A stretch of DNA of 64,000 bases from Streptomyces pyxinicus (GTDB lineage: Bacteria > Actinomycetota > Actinomycetes > Streptomycetales > Streptomycetaceae), in NCBI RefSeq assembly GCF_024753135.1, contig NZ_JANUGP010000019.1:1-64000 (forward strand). The letters are read 5' to 3'. Each line of letters opens with the position of its first letter. Positions within the stretch are counted from its first letter, which is position 1. Under the pieces are notes generated by a model. The model was not told where the DNA came from and did not search any database. It saw only the letters and a program-made list of their open reading frames with translations. Made by a program: the position numbers and the translations under genes. Of the stretch, positions 30,294-41,100 are shown piece by piece.

Positions 30294-31925
30294 TCAGCCC
30301 ATGTGCGGGTAGCCGTAGTCGGTCGGCGCGACCAGGGTCTCCTTGATGGCGCGGGTCAGCGTCCAGCGCAGGAGGTTCTGCGGGGCGCCGGCCTTGTCGT
30401 TGGTGCCGGAGGACCGGCCGCCGCCGAAGGGCTGCTGGCCGACGACGGCGCCGGTCGACTTGTCGTTGATGTAGAAGTTGCCGGCCGCGAAGCGCAGCTT
30501 CTCCATCGTGTACGCGGCGGCGGCACGGTCGCTGGAGATCACCGAGCCGGTGAGGGCGTAGTCGGAGACCGACTCCATCTGCTCCAGCATCGCGTCGTAC
30601 TGGTCGTCCTCGTAGACGTACACGCCGAGGACCGGACCGAAGTACTCGGTGCGGAAGATCTCGTTCTCCGGGTCGGTGGAGACGATGACGGTCGGGCGGA
30701 CGAAGTAGCCGACCGAGTCGTCGTAGGAGCCGCCCGCGACGATCGTGCAGGTCGGGTCCTCCTTGGCGCGGTCGATGGCGGCCTTGTTCTTGGCGAAGGA
30801 CCGCTCGTCGATCACGGCGCCGATGAAGTTCGACAGGTCGGTGACGTCACCCATGGTCAGGTAGTCGACCTCGGCCGCGAACTCCTCCTTGAACCCGGAG
30901 TTCCAGATGGAGGCCGGGATGTAGGCGCGGGAGGTGGCCGAGCACTTCTGGCCCTGGTACTCGAAGGCACCGCGGGTCAGGGCGGTCTTCAGCACCGCGC
31001 GGTCGGCGCTCGGGTGGGCGACCAGGAAGTCCTTGCCGCCGGTCTCGCCGACCAGCCGCGGGTAGGCGCGGTAGTTCTCGATGTTGTTGCCGACCGTCTT
31101 CCACAGGTACTGGAAGGTCTTGGTCGAGCCGGTGAAGTGGATGCCGGCCAGGTCGCGGTGGGCCAGGGCGACCTCGGAGACCTCGATGCCGTCGCCGGTG
31201 ACGAGGTTGATGACGCCCTTGGGCAGCCCGGCCTCCTCCAGCAGCCGCATGAGCAGCACGGCGGCGTGGGTCTGGGTCGGGGACGGCTTCCAGATCACCA
31301 CGTTGCCCATGAGGGCCGGCGCGGTGGGCAGGTTGGCGGCGATCGCCGAGAAGTTGAACGGCGTGATCGCGTAGACGAAGCCCTCCAGCGGGCGGTGGTC
31401 CAGCCGGTTCCACACGCCCGGGGAGTTCGCCGGGGGCTGCTCGGCGAGGATCTGGCGGGCGTAGTGCACGTTGAAGCGCCAGAAGTCGACCAGCTCGCAC
31501 GGGCTGTCGATCTCCGCCTGCTGGGCGGTCTTCGACTGGCCGAGCATGGTGGAGGCGGCGATGGTCTCGCGCCAGGGGCCTGCCAGCAGCTCGGCGGCGC
31601 GCAGGATGATCGCGGCACGGTCGTCGAAGGCCATCGCGCGCCAGGCCGGCGCGGCGGCGAGGGCCGCGTCGATGGCGTCCTGGGCGTCCTGGCGGGTGGC
31701 GTTGCGCAGGGTGCCGAGGACGGACTTGTGGTGGTGCGGCTGCACGACCTGGAACGGCTCGCCGCCGCCCATGCGCTGCTCGCCGCCGATGGTCATCGGC
31801 AGGTCGATCGGGTTGTCGGCCAGCTCCTTGAGCTTGGCCTCCAGGCGGGCGCGCTCGGGCGAGCCGGGGGCGTAGCCGTGCACCGGCTCGTTGACCGGGG
31901 TGGGGACCTGGGTCACAGCGTCCAT
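30294..31925 (-). CDS. pruA: L-glutamate gamma-semialdehyde dehydrogenase
   Basis: A 543-residue aldehyde dehydrogenase that oxidises glutamate semialdehyde (from pyrroline-5-carboxylate) to glutamate, the second step of proline breakdown. The catalytic Cys328 lies in YQGQKCSATSRAYIP, the general-base glutamate in LVGETGGKDF, and the NAD-binding stretch is FTGSTKTFQYLWKTVGNNI. The N-terminal QPHHHKSVLGTL and C-terminal QQPFGGGRSSGTNDKAGAPQ are typical of RocA/PruA. AAGGAG precedes the ATG. It is downstream of, and probably co-transcribed with, proline dehydrogenase (39-base gap). Confidence 0.95.
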   Translation of the reverse strand: MDAVTQVPTPVNEPVHGYAPGSPERARLEAKLKELADNPIDLPMTIGGEQRMGGGEPFQVVQPHHHKSVLGTLRNATRQDAQDAIDAALAAAPAWRAMAFDDRAAIILRAAELLAGPWRETIAASTMLGQSKTAQQAEIDSPCELVDFWRFNVHYARQILAEQPPANSPGVWNRLDHRPLEGFVYAITPFNFSAIAANLPTAPALMGNVVIWKPSPTQTHAAVLLMRLLEEAGLPKGVINLVTGDGIEVSEVALAHRDLAGIHFTGSTKTFQYLWKTVGNNIENYRAYPRLVGETGGKDFLVAHPSADRAVLKTALTRGAFEYQGQKCSATSRAYIPASIWNSGFKEEFAAEVDYLTMGDVTDLSNFIGAVIDERSFAKNKAAIDRAKEDPTCTIVAGGSYDDSVGYFVRPTVIVSTDPENEIFRTEYFGPVLGVYVYEDDQYDAMLEQMESVSDYALTGSVISSDRAAAAYTMEKLRFAAGNFYINDKSTGAVVGQQPFGGGRSSGTNDKAGAPQNLLRWTLTRAIKETLVAPTDYGYPHMG

Positions 31926-31964
31926 GAGATCCGTAACTCCTTGTACGTGAGCGGGTGTGCGGGC

Positions 31965-32891
31965 TCAGCCCTTGCTGATCATGCTGCGCAGGAAGAAGCG
32001 CAGGTTCGCCGGCTTCTCCGCCAGACGGCGCATGAAGTAGCCGTACCAGTCGGTGCCGTAGGCGGTGTAGACGCGCATGCGGTGGCCCTCGGCGGCCAGC
32101 CGCAGGTGCTCGTCGCCGCGGATGCCGTACAGCATCTGGAACTCGTACTCGTCGAGCTTACGGCCGGCCTGGTGGGCCAGCTCCTGCGCGATGGCGATCA
32201 GGCGCGGGTCGTGGGACCCGATCATCGGGTAGCCCTCGCCCTCCATCAGGATGCGCAGGATCCGGACGTATGCCTTGTCGATCTCGTGCTTCTGCTGGTA
32301 GGCGACCTCGGCGGGCTCCTTGTAGGCGCCCTTGACCAGGCGGACGCGGCTGCCGGCCGCGGCGAGACGGCGGGCGTCGGCCTCGGTGCGGAAGAGGTAG
32401 GCCTGGATGACGCAGCCTGTCTGCGGGAAGTCCTTCCGCAGCTCCTCGTGGATGGCGAACATCGAGTCGAGGGTGGTGTGGTCCTCGGCGTCCAGCGTCA
32501 CGGTCGTACCGATCGCGGCGGCGGCCTCCACGACCGGGCGGACGTTGGCGAGGGCCAGCTCGTGGCCGCCCTCCAGCGCCTGGCCGAACATGGAGAGCTT
32601 GACCGACATCTCCACCTTCTCGCCCAGCTCAAGGCCCTTGAGGCGGCCGATCAGCTCCAGGTAGGCGTCCCGGGCGGCGGTGGCCTGCTCCGGGGTGGTG
32701 ATGTCCTCGCCGACGACGTCCATCGTCAGCTCCAGGCCCTTCGCCGTCATCTCCTCGACGATCGGCACGATGTCGGCCACGGCCTCACCGGGGATGAAGC
32801 GGTCGACGACCTGCTTGGTGACCGGGGCCGCCGAGATCAGGCGTCGCATCCGGTCGCTGCGCGACGCGGCGAGAATCACGGGACCCAGCAC
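31965..32891 (-). CDS. Proline dehydrogenase (monofunctional)
   Basis: A 308-residue FAD enzyme of the PutA/ProDH barrel family that oxidises proline to pyrroline-5-carboxylate and passes electrons to the membrane. Typical segments are VTLDAEDHTTLDSMFAI, CVIQAYLFRTEADA, RVRLVKGAYKEPAEVAYQ (FAD/proline-binding), GSHDPRLI, and FQMLYGIRGDEHLRLAAEG near the C-terminus. The GTG at 32891 is chosen because GGAGG lies six bases upstream and it gives the normal length of about 307. It is divergent from the PutR-like regulator. Confidence 0.93.
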   Translation of the reverse strand: MLGPVILAASRSDRMRRLISAAPVTKQVVDRFIPGEAVADIVPIVEEMTAKGLELTMDVVGEDITTPEQATAARDAYLELIGRLKGLELGEKVEMSVKLSMFGQALEGGHELALANVRPVVEAAAAIGTTVTLDAEDHTTLDSMFAIHEELRKDFPQTGCVIQAYLFRTEADARRLAAAGSRVRLVKGAYKEPAEVAYQQKHEIDKAYVRILRILMEGEGYPMIGSHDPRLIAIAQELAHQAGRKLDEYEFQMLYGIRGDEHLRLAAEGHRMRVYTAYGTDWYGYFMRRLAEKPANLRFFLRSMISKG

Positions 32892-32926
32892 GGGGCACCT
32901 CCAGGGACAAGCACCGATACGTCCGC

Positions 32927-32944
32927 TACCCGACGATTCGGGTA
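32927..32944. promoter_or_regulatory. 18-base palindrome in the proline-gene/PutR divergent region
   Basis: TACCCGA (32927-32933) and TCGGGTA (32938-32944) are perfect arms around CGAT. It lies 36 bases upstream of the proline dehydrogenase start. This is a likely binding site for the PutR-like activator. Confidence 0.55.
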
Positions 32945-33055
32945 CGGCACGGAGAACCACCGTGAAACCTAGGGATCATGTCGATCCTGAGCCATCGACA
33001 GCTGTCACGCATCCGTGTACCGGATCTCAGACAGATGTATGAAGGTGGCCGGAAA

Positions 33056-34795
33056 ATGGGGGAGAATGCCCGGGTGGCGGCGGAATTCAAGGCTTTCAAG
33101 GCCGATTACCAGGAGCTGGTGGACGAGATCTCGGAGCTGCTGGGCGTCCCGGCGACGCTGGAGAACCGCGACTTCGAGCTGATCGCCTTCGGCGCGTACG
33201 ACAGTGACGACGAGCTAGACCCGTCGGCGCTGGACCCGGTGCGCACCCGGTCGATCCTGACCCGGCGCTCCACCACGGCCGTGCGGTCCTGGTTCGAGGG
33301 CTTCGGCATCACCCGGGCGACCGGCCCGGTGCGGATTCCCGCGAGCCCGGAGGCGGGCGTCTACCGGGGCCGGATCTGCCTCCCGGTACGCCACCGGGGT
33401 GTCGTCCTCGGCTACGTCTGGCTGCTGGAGGCCGATCCGGGACCGACGGACGCGCAGCTGACCGCCGCGCTGGCGGTGGCCGGCCGGATCGGCGCGCTGC
33501 TCGCCGACGAGGCGGAGGCCGGGGCCGGGCTGAGCCGGGAGCTGCGGGCGGTGCTGACCGCCGAGCGCGGCTGGCAGCGGGACATGGCGGTGGCCGAGCT
33601 GCGCACCGCCCTCGGCCCCCGGGCGGACGGCCCGTACACCGTCGTCTGCGTCGCCCCCTGGCCCTCGGCGGACCCCGACGACGCTCCGTCCGCCCGCACG
33701 GTCCCCCACGCCACGGCCCTCTGCACCATCCCCTGGGGCACCACGTCCCGGAGCCTCGCCCTCCTGGTCCGCCTCCGCTCGACGGACACTCCGGCCCCGG
33801 CCCTGACGGCGGCGACCCGGCTGCTCAGGGAGGCGGAGGGGGGCCGAGGCGCCGGGGCACTCGCCCCGGGCACGGGAGCGCGGGAGGCCGACACCGGGCT
33901 CCGAGGTCCGGGCCGGCCCGGAGCCGGGGCTCAGGGTACGGGGGCGCGCGGGACTGGAGCCGACGCACAGGCCACGACAGCGGGCAGGACCGGGACCGGA
34001 CCCCGAGGCGCGAACACGCGCACCGGGAGCGAGGGGCAGGGGCCGTCGGCGGCACGTGGAGTTGACGGAGCGCAAGGAGCGACGGCGGACCGAGCCGATG
34101 CCGGAGCCCAAGGGGCAGGCTGGCCCGGCACCGGGGCTCAGGGCACGGGCAGGCGCGGGGCCGACGCCGGAGGGCAAGGCTCGTCAGCGGCGCGTGGAGT
34201 TGACGAAGCGCAAGGAGCGACGGCGGACCGAGCCGATGGCGGAGCCCGGCGGGCAGGGGGACGCGGGGCCGGTACCGGAGGGCAAGGCCCGTCCGCACGC
34301 GGGGCCGGCGGGGCGCAAGGAGGAGCCGGCGTCGGGGCGCGGGGGGTGGCTGCGCGGGGGGCCGGCGCCTTCGGTGGCGGCGGCAGGCCGGCCGCCGGGG
34401 TCGGGGAGCCGCGGGCCGGGCTCGCCGAGCTGGTCGACGCCTGGCAGGAGGCGCAGGCCGCCGCCCGGGCCGCGCTGGCCGAGCCGCGGCTGGGCCCGGT
34501 CGCCCAGTGGCGCGGCATCGGCCCGTACCGGCTGCTGACCGCGCTCCCCCCGGAGTCCGCGCAGGACCCGGTGGCCGGTGCCCTGCTCTCCCCCGCCCAC
34601 CGCGAGCTGGCCCGCACCGCCGAGGTCTATCTGGACTGCGCCGGCCAGGCCGGCCGCACCGCGGCGGAGCTGGGCGTCCACCGCCAGACCCTGTACTACC
34701 GCCTGTCCCGGGTGGAGCAGCTCACCGGCCTGGACCTGGACGACGGGGAGGACCGGCTGCTGCTGCACATGGCGCTGAAGCGGGCGCGGCTGTGA
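33056..34795 (+). CDS. PutR-like PucR-family regulator with a very long Gly/Ala/Arg-rich insertion
   Basis: A 579-residue regulator divergent from the proline catabolism genes, so probably the PutR-type activator of proline use. The N-terminal sensor begins EFKAFKADYQELVDEISELL. The C-terminal PucR HTH occupies about 515-575 (AEVYLDCAGQAGRTAAELGV, then HRQTLYYRLSRVEQLTGL). Between them, residues about 260-455 are low complexity, mostly Gly, Ala, Arg, Thr and Gln with GAQG/GGQG units and a 46-residue tandem repeat; homologues I know are near 400 residues without this. The start is uncertain: ATG 33056 is used, with ATG 33035 and GTG 33074 (which has a good GGGGGAG) as alternatives. Confidence 0.8.
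   Translation: MGENARVAAEFKAFKADYQELVDEISELLGVPATLENRDFELIAFGAYDSDDELDPSALDPVRTRSILTRRSTTAVRSWFEGFGITRATGPVRIPASPEAGVYRGRICLPVRHRGVVLGYVWLLEADPGPTDAQLTAALAVAGRIGALLADEAEAGAGLSRELRAVLTAERGWQRDMAVAELRTALGPRADGPYTVVCVAPWPSADPDDAPSARTVPHATALCTIPWGTTSRSLALLVRLRSTDTPAPALTAATRLLREAEGGRGAGALAPGTGAREADTGLRGPGRPGAGAQGTGARGTGADAQATTAGRTGTGPRGANTRTGSEGQGPSAARGVDGAQGATADRADAGAQGAGWPGTGAQGTGRRGADAGGQGSSAARGVDEAQGATADRADGGARRAGGRGAGTGGQGPSARGAGGAQGGAGVGARGVAARGAGAFGGGGRPAAGVGEPRAGLAELVDAWQEAQAAARAALAEPRLGPVAQWRGIGPYRLLTALPPESAQDPVAGALLSPAHRELARTAEVYLDCAGQAGRTAAELGVHRQTLYYRLSRVEQLTGLDLDDGEDRLLLHMALKRARL
34030..34250. repeat. 138-base direct repeat inside the PutR-like gene
   Basis: CGTGGAGTTGAC followed by GGAGCGCAAGGAGCGACGG at about 34055 recurs nearly unchanged at about 34193 (one A for G). 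The period is 138 bases, 46 codons, so the frame is kept. It encodes the repeated segment AARGVDGAQGATADRADAG / AARGVDEAQGATADRADGG. Confidence 0.85.
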
Positions 34796-34855
34796 GCGAC
34801 TCGCGCCCCCCGGATTCCGCCCCCTGGGGCAGTGCGAACTCACCGGCCGGTCGCA

Positions 34856-34932
34856 TGGCTTTGCATCAACGAGCTGGATACGGCGGGGAATTGGGAGTGC
34901 GATTGCGTTATCGAAAATTCTTTGCAAAGCCA
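34856..34932. repeat. 77-base element with perfect 10-bp inverted ends in an AT-rich gap
   Basis: TGGCTTTGCA (34856-34865) and TGCAAAGCCA (34923-34932) are perfect inverted arms separated by 57 bases. They lie in the 330-base gap between the PutR-like gene and the YD-repeat gene, which holds no other recognisable gene and is clearly richer in A+T than its surroundings, as expected for the edge of an acquired block or a promoter. No target-site duplication was recognised, so a miniature mobile element is only a possibility. Confidence 0.4.
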
Positions 34933-35129
34933 CTTACTTAGAAATCCTTTACCTTTCTACGGCTTCTTACCAACCGTGAACCGGAAGGCAAACCTCCTCA
35001 TTTCACCGGAAGCCGGCTCGGTCGACCGGCCGACCGGAGCCTCGCCCAGCCTGCTGGTCGGCATTCGGTAAGACGCACGTGTGTACCTTTCCTTCGGCCT
35101 CCGTGTGGAGGTTTTCTGAAGGAGCGATG

Positions 35130-38100
35130 ATGTTTTTGCGGTTGGGGGGGCCTCCGGGTCCGTTTCGTATGTCTGCGGCGCCGGCGGCGCGCAGACGGCT
35201 GCGCCGGATAGCGGGCGTGGTGTCACTGGTGCTGGCGGTCGAGATGGCTGCCGTGATCGAGTCCACCGGCCAGGCGATGGCGGTCTCCGCCGACTCGTCG
35301 CCGGTGAACGACACGCCCGCGGTGAAGGCGTCGGGGCCGGCGCAGGCGAAGGACGAGGCGTCGGCACGGCTGATGGCCCGCCTGCAGGACCGGAAGATCG
35401 AGGTGCTGTCCGACCGGGACGCCGATTCCTCGACGTGGGTGCTGCCTGACGGGTCGTTGCAAACCACGACGTACCAGGGCCCGATCCGAGTGAAGCAGGC
35501 CGACGGAGCCTGGGAGGACGTCGACACCTCGCTGACGGACACCGGGCCGAGTCTGACCCCGCAGGTGGCGGCCGCGGACGTGGCGGTGTCCGACGGCGGG
35601 GACCAGAACCTCGCGTCGGTGACCCGGGGCAAGACGTCGTTCGGGCTGAGCTGGCCCTCGACGCTGCCCACGCCGGAGGTGAAGGACAACACCGCCTCCT
35701 ACTCGCTGGGCGGGGGGCAGACCCTGAAGGTGTCCGCGCTGACTCAGGGCTTCGCCGAGGACATCACCCTGGACAAGGCGCCCGATGACACGGTCGCGTA
35801 CCGGATACCCCTGGACCTGAACGGCCTGAAGCTGTCCCAGGCCGACTCGGGCCACCTGCTGCTGAAGGACACCACCGGCAAGCTGGTCGCCGAGGCACCC
35901 GCGCCCATGATGTGGGACGCCGCCAAGGACCCGGCGTCGGGTGAGTCCGCACACCAGGACCGGGTCAGCACCAAGATCGAGACGGACGACAGCGGCAAGC
36001 AGTCCCTGGTTCTCACGCCGGACAAGGACTTCCTGGCGAAGGCCACCTACCCGGTGACGGTCGACCCGACCTCCACGTTGGCGGTGACCACCGACACCTG
36101 GGTGCAGAACCCGGACTACACCGACTCCCAGGTCTCCTCCGCGGAGCTGAAGTCGGGTACGTACGACAGCGGCAGCGACGTCGCCCGCTCGTACCTGATG
36201 TTCGATGCCTCGAAGTTCAAGGGCAAGCACATCACCGACACCAATCTGGCCCTTTACTCGTACTACTCTTCGACGTGCTCCACGTCCGGCGCGGGTACGC
36301 AGGTCCGCAGGATCACTTCGTCGTGGTCGTCCTCGTCGGTGACCTGGGCCTCCCAGCCGACGACCACCACGACCGGCGCGGTGACCAACAAAGCCGCCCT
36401 CGGCTACAACTCCTCCTGCCCGGCCGGCACGATGAACTTCGACATCGACTCGCTGGTGCAGGCATGGGCGGACGGGAGTGCCAACTACGGCCTTCAGGTA
36501 CGCGCCGCGGACGAGAAGGACCCGTTGACCTGGCGGCGGTTCCGCTCGGCGAACTACGTCAGCGGCGACAACACCGTCGAGCCGCATCTGACGGTGACCT
36601 ACAACTCCTATCCCTCGGTGCCGAGTTCGCTGTCGATCTCGCCGTCGCAGGTGAACGCCTACAACGGCAGGCGTGACGTCACCTCGCTGACCCCGACGCT
36701 GTCGGCGGCGGTCACCGACCCCGACGGCTCCAGCACCAAGGCACAGTTCGAGATCACGCCCGACCCGTCCTACGCCGACACGATGTACACCTACACCGGC
36801 ACTTCCTCCGCGGTGGCGTCCGGCTCGACGGCGAAGATCACCATCCCCTCCGCGAGCGCCTTCCCGGCCGGCGCACACCTGCGCTACCGGGTGCGGGCGA
36901 ACGACGGTACCGACTACGGCGCCTGGTCCGGCTACACCGCCTTCGCGCTGAACACCGGCCTGCCCGGTGCCCCGACCGTCACCTGCGACAAGTACGAGCA
37001 GAACGGCTGGACCGCGAAGGCCGACGCGGCCGTCTCCTGCACCCTCGACACCTCCGCCACCGACGGCGCGGGCTACTACTGGGGCCTGGACAACTCCGCC
37101 CTGCCGAACAAGAAGCTCGACACCACTGACGGCACCGGCGGTGACCCGGCGACGATCAGCGTCTCCCCGGCGAACGGCTGGCACACCCTCTACGCGCGCA
37201 CGGTCGACTCCGGCGGCAATCTCTCCGCGTCCACCACGGCCTACAGCTTCGGCGTGGGCACCGACGGCGCGGCGATCCTCTCCCCCAAGGACGGCGACAC
37301 CACTGCCCGCCGTCTGACCCTTGCCGCCAAGGGCCTGACCAGCTATACCGGAGTCACCTGGCAGTACCGGCGCGGCGAGACCGACGACTGGCACACCGTC
37401 CCGGCCGGTGACGTCACCGCCTCCGGCAAGGCCGTCTCCGCCTGGCCGGTCCCCGTCACCGACGGCACCGCCACCGGCCTGGTGTGGAACACCGTCGCCT
37501 CGCTGGACGAAGACGGTGTGATCCAGCTCCGGGCAGCGTTCGCGGACGGCTCGACCGTCGGCCACTCCCAGACCGTCGAGGTCACCCTCGACCGCGACGC
37601 CGGCACCGCCCCGACCACCGCGGTCGGACCCGGCGAGCTGAACGAACTCACCGGCAACTACACCTTGTCGGCTCCCGACGCCTCCGCCTTCGAGGCGAGC
37701 GTGACACGTTCCTACTCCTCGCGCGCGAACGACACCGCCACCGAGGGCCAGGCGCAGATCTTCGGACCCGGCTGGGTCTCGTCGGTCACCGGACAGGCGG
37801 GCGACTACACGCAGCTGCGCAAGACGTCCGGCACCTCCGTGGAACTGCTCAGGGCGGCCGGCGGCTCGGTCGCCTTCACCGCGACGAGCGGTGGCGGCTG
37901 GGCGCCTCAGATCGGCTCCGGGAACCTGGTCCTGAAGGGTTCGATGTCCGGTTCGACGTTCACGCTCACCGACACGGACGCCAACACCACGGTGTTCGCC
38001 AAGGCGGCGGACACGGCATCGACTTGGACGCTGCTGTCGTCCTCCACCGCAGCGGACGACACCAAGGTGACCACGGTCTCGGAGACCGTGTCCCAGGGCG

Positions 38101-41100
38101 GTACGACGCTGGCCCGTCCCAAGTACGTGATCTCGCCGAGCGACGCGGTCACGGCGGCCACCTGCCAAACACACCCTGCAACCAAGGGCTGCCGGGCACT
38201 GGAGTTCGTCTACGCGGACAGCACCACCGCCACCGACTCCACGCCCGGGGACCACGCCGGCCAGGTCCGGGCGATCAAGCTGTGGGCCACCGACCCCGGT
38301 GCCGATGCCGCCACCGCCGAAACGGTCGCCTCCTACGCCTACGACGCCTCCGGGCACCTGCGCCAGGTGTGGGACCCACGGATCAGCCCCGCGCTGAAGA
38401 CCACCTACACCTACGGCGCGGACGGCCGGGTGGCCACCCTCACCAAGCCGGGTGAGCTGCCGTGGACCTTCACCTACGGCAAGGCGGGCTCCGCGCTGAC
38501 CGCGGGCTCGGGCATGCTGCTCAGCGCCTCCCGGCCGCGGGCGGCGGACGGCACGACCGACACCACGTCCGGGACGGCGGCCACCACGGTGGTCTACGAC
38601 GTGCCGCTCTCCGGCGGTAGCGCCCCGTACCGAATGGACGCGGACACGGTCGCCCGCTGGGCCCAGGACGAGGTGCCGACCGACGCCACCGCCGTGTTCC
38701 CGGCGGACGCCGTGCCGTCGTCCAGCACCGGCGGCGACCTGGCGTCGGATGCCTACACCCGCGCCACCCTCACCTACATCGACGCGGACGGGCAGGAGAC
38801 CAACACCGCCAAGCCCGGCGGCGCGATCACCACGACCGGTCACGACACGTACGGCAACACGGTCTTCGAACTGAGTGCGGCCAACCGCGAACTCGCGCTC
38901 GACACCTCCGGCGACGCGTCCGGCGAGCGTGCCGGACTCGGTCTGGACGACCTGTCCACCGCGGAGCGTGCCCGGCAGTTGGCCACCGTCTCGAAGTACT
39001 CGGCGGACGGACAGCACCTCACCGACGAGTACGGCCCGCTCCACGAGGTCACCCTCATGCAGCCGGCCGGTTCCTCCGGCGACACCCGCCTCGCCGCGGG
39101 CACGGTCGTCCCCGCCCGCGCCCACACGGCGTACACCTACGATGAGAACCGCCCCGGTGACGCCGTGGTCTCCGGTCTGGCCACCTCCACGACGACCGGT
39201 GCGTCCATCGAGGGCTACGCCGCCGACGCGGATAGCCGGACCGTCACCACGACCTACGACTGGTCCACGGGCGAGGAGAAGGCGACCACCGGTGACGACA
39301 GCACCCATGTGGTAACGGCTTATGACAGCGCAGGCCGGGTGGCCTCGACCCGCACCCCCGGCTCCTCCGGTTCCGACGCCGGCACGTTGGAGCATACCTA
39401 CTACAGCCCGGACGCCACCGGTGCCTGCGCCTCGGTGATCTGGGCGGGGCTGCTGTGCCGGACCGCTCCTGCGGCCTCAATCACCGGGGGCGGGGACAAC
39501 CCCGCCCAGGCGGTCACCACCGTCTACACCTACGACCGCTGGGGCCGGGTCGCCACCAAGGCGGAGACCGCGAACAACGTGACCCGGACGACCACCACCA
39601 CAGTCGACTCCGCGGGTCGCGTGACGAAGACCGAGGTCACCGGGGGGACGGGTACCGCCATCCCCGCGACCACCCTCACTTACGACAAGGGCAACGGGCA
39701 GGTGGCGACCCGCGGCTCGGGGGGCCAGACCATCGCTTACCGCTACGACACCCTGGGCCGGGTGTCCGCCTACGGGGACGGAGCAGGCAACACCACCACC
39801 ACGTCCTACGACATCCTGGACCGGCCGGTGAAGACCACTGACTCGGCCCCGTCCACCGTCACCTACGCCTATGACACGGCGGGCGACGTCAAGACCCTGA
39901 CCGACTCGGTCGCGGGTACGTTCACCGGCACCTACGACGCCGACGGGACCCTCACCACCGAGGCCCTGCCCGGAGGCTACGGCCTGAACGTCACCACCGA
40001 CCCGGCCGGCCAGGAGACCGGCCGCGAGTACACCGCGTCGAACGGCGCCGTCGTTGTTTCCGACACCGCCGGGTACGCCGTGACCGGGCGGGTAGCCGGG
40101 CACACCCAGACCGACGGCTCGACGACGCGGTCCGACTACACCTACGACAACGCCGGCCGCCTCAGCCAGGCCGCCGACACCACTGCCGCCGGCTGCACCA
40201 CCCGCGCCTACGCCTTCGACGTGAACAGCAACCGCACCTCTCTGAAGGCCGGCAGGGACGACTGCGACAGCGGCACCGACGACACCACCACGACCGTCAC
40301 GTCGTACACCTACGACAGCGCGGACCGGCTGGTGAGCCCGGGTTACACGTACGACGCGTTCGGACGCACCACCGCCGGCGGCGGCATGAACCTGTCCTAC
40401 TACACCAACGACCTGGTCCACACCGAGACGGCCGGCTCCGACCGTACGGTCCGGGAACTCGACGCGGCGGGCCGGCTCGCCGTCGAGAAGTCCCAGACCC
40501 AGGCCGCGGACAGCAGCTGGAGCACGAAGAGCACGACCGTCGCGCACTACGGCGACCCGTCCGACAGCCCCACATGGAGCGCGACGGGCGCCAGTGTCAG
40601 CCGCGACGTCAAGGATCTCACCGGCTCCCTGGGCGTCATCACCTCCGCCACCGGTGACATCGTCCTCCAGCTCACGAACCTGCACGGCGACATCACCGTG
40701 CGGCAGCCGCTCGACGCCGGTGCCGCGAGCAGCGTGGTGCACTACGACGAGTACGGCAACGTTCTGGACGGCACCACCGCCGCGACGTACAGCTGGCTCG
40801 GCGGAAGCCGGCGGGCCGAGTCCGCGCTGTCCGGTTACACGGTCATGGGAGCGCGGCTCTACGACCCCGCCACTGGCCGGTTCCTCCAGACCGACCCGAT
40901 CGCGGAGGGCTCGCCGAATCACTACGGCTACCCCTCGGACCCGGTCAACCTGGTGGACATCGACGGCCAGATGTGGAGCTGGCTCAAGGATGTACTCAAG
41001 GCGGGCCTGAGCGGTGCCCTGAAGGTCTTCGTGTACTGGGCGATCGGCGAGTGGGCCCCGTACCTGCTGCCCTACCGTACCGAGATCTCGGACTGCGTCG

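Noticed and set aside
35223..39395. A 1390-codon antisense frame across the YD-repeat gene
   Set aside because: It mirrors the repetitive codon pattern of the toxin gene and has no recognisable motif or ribosome-binding site.
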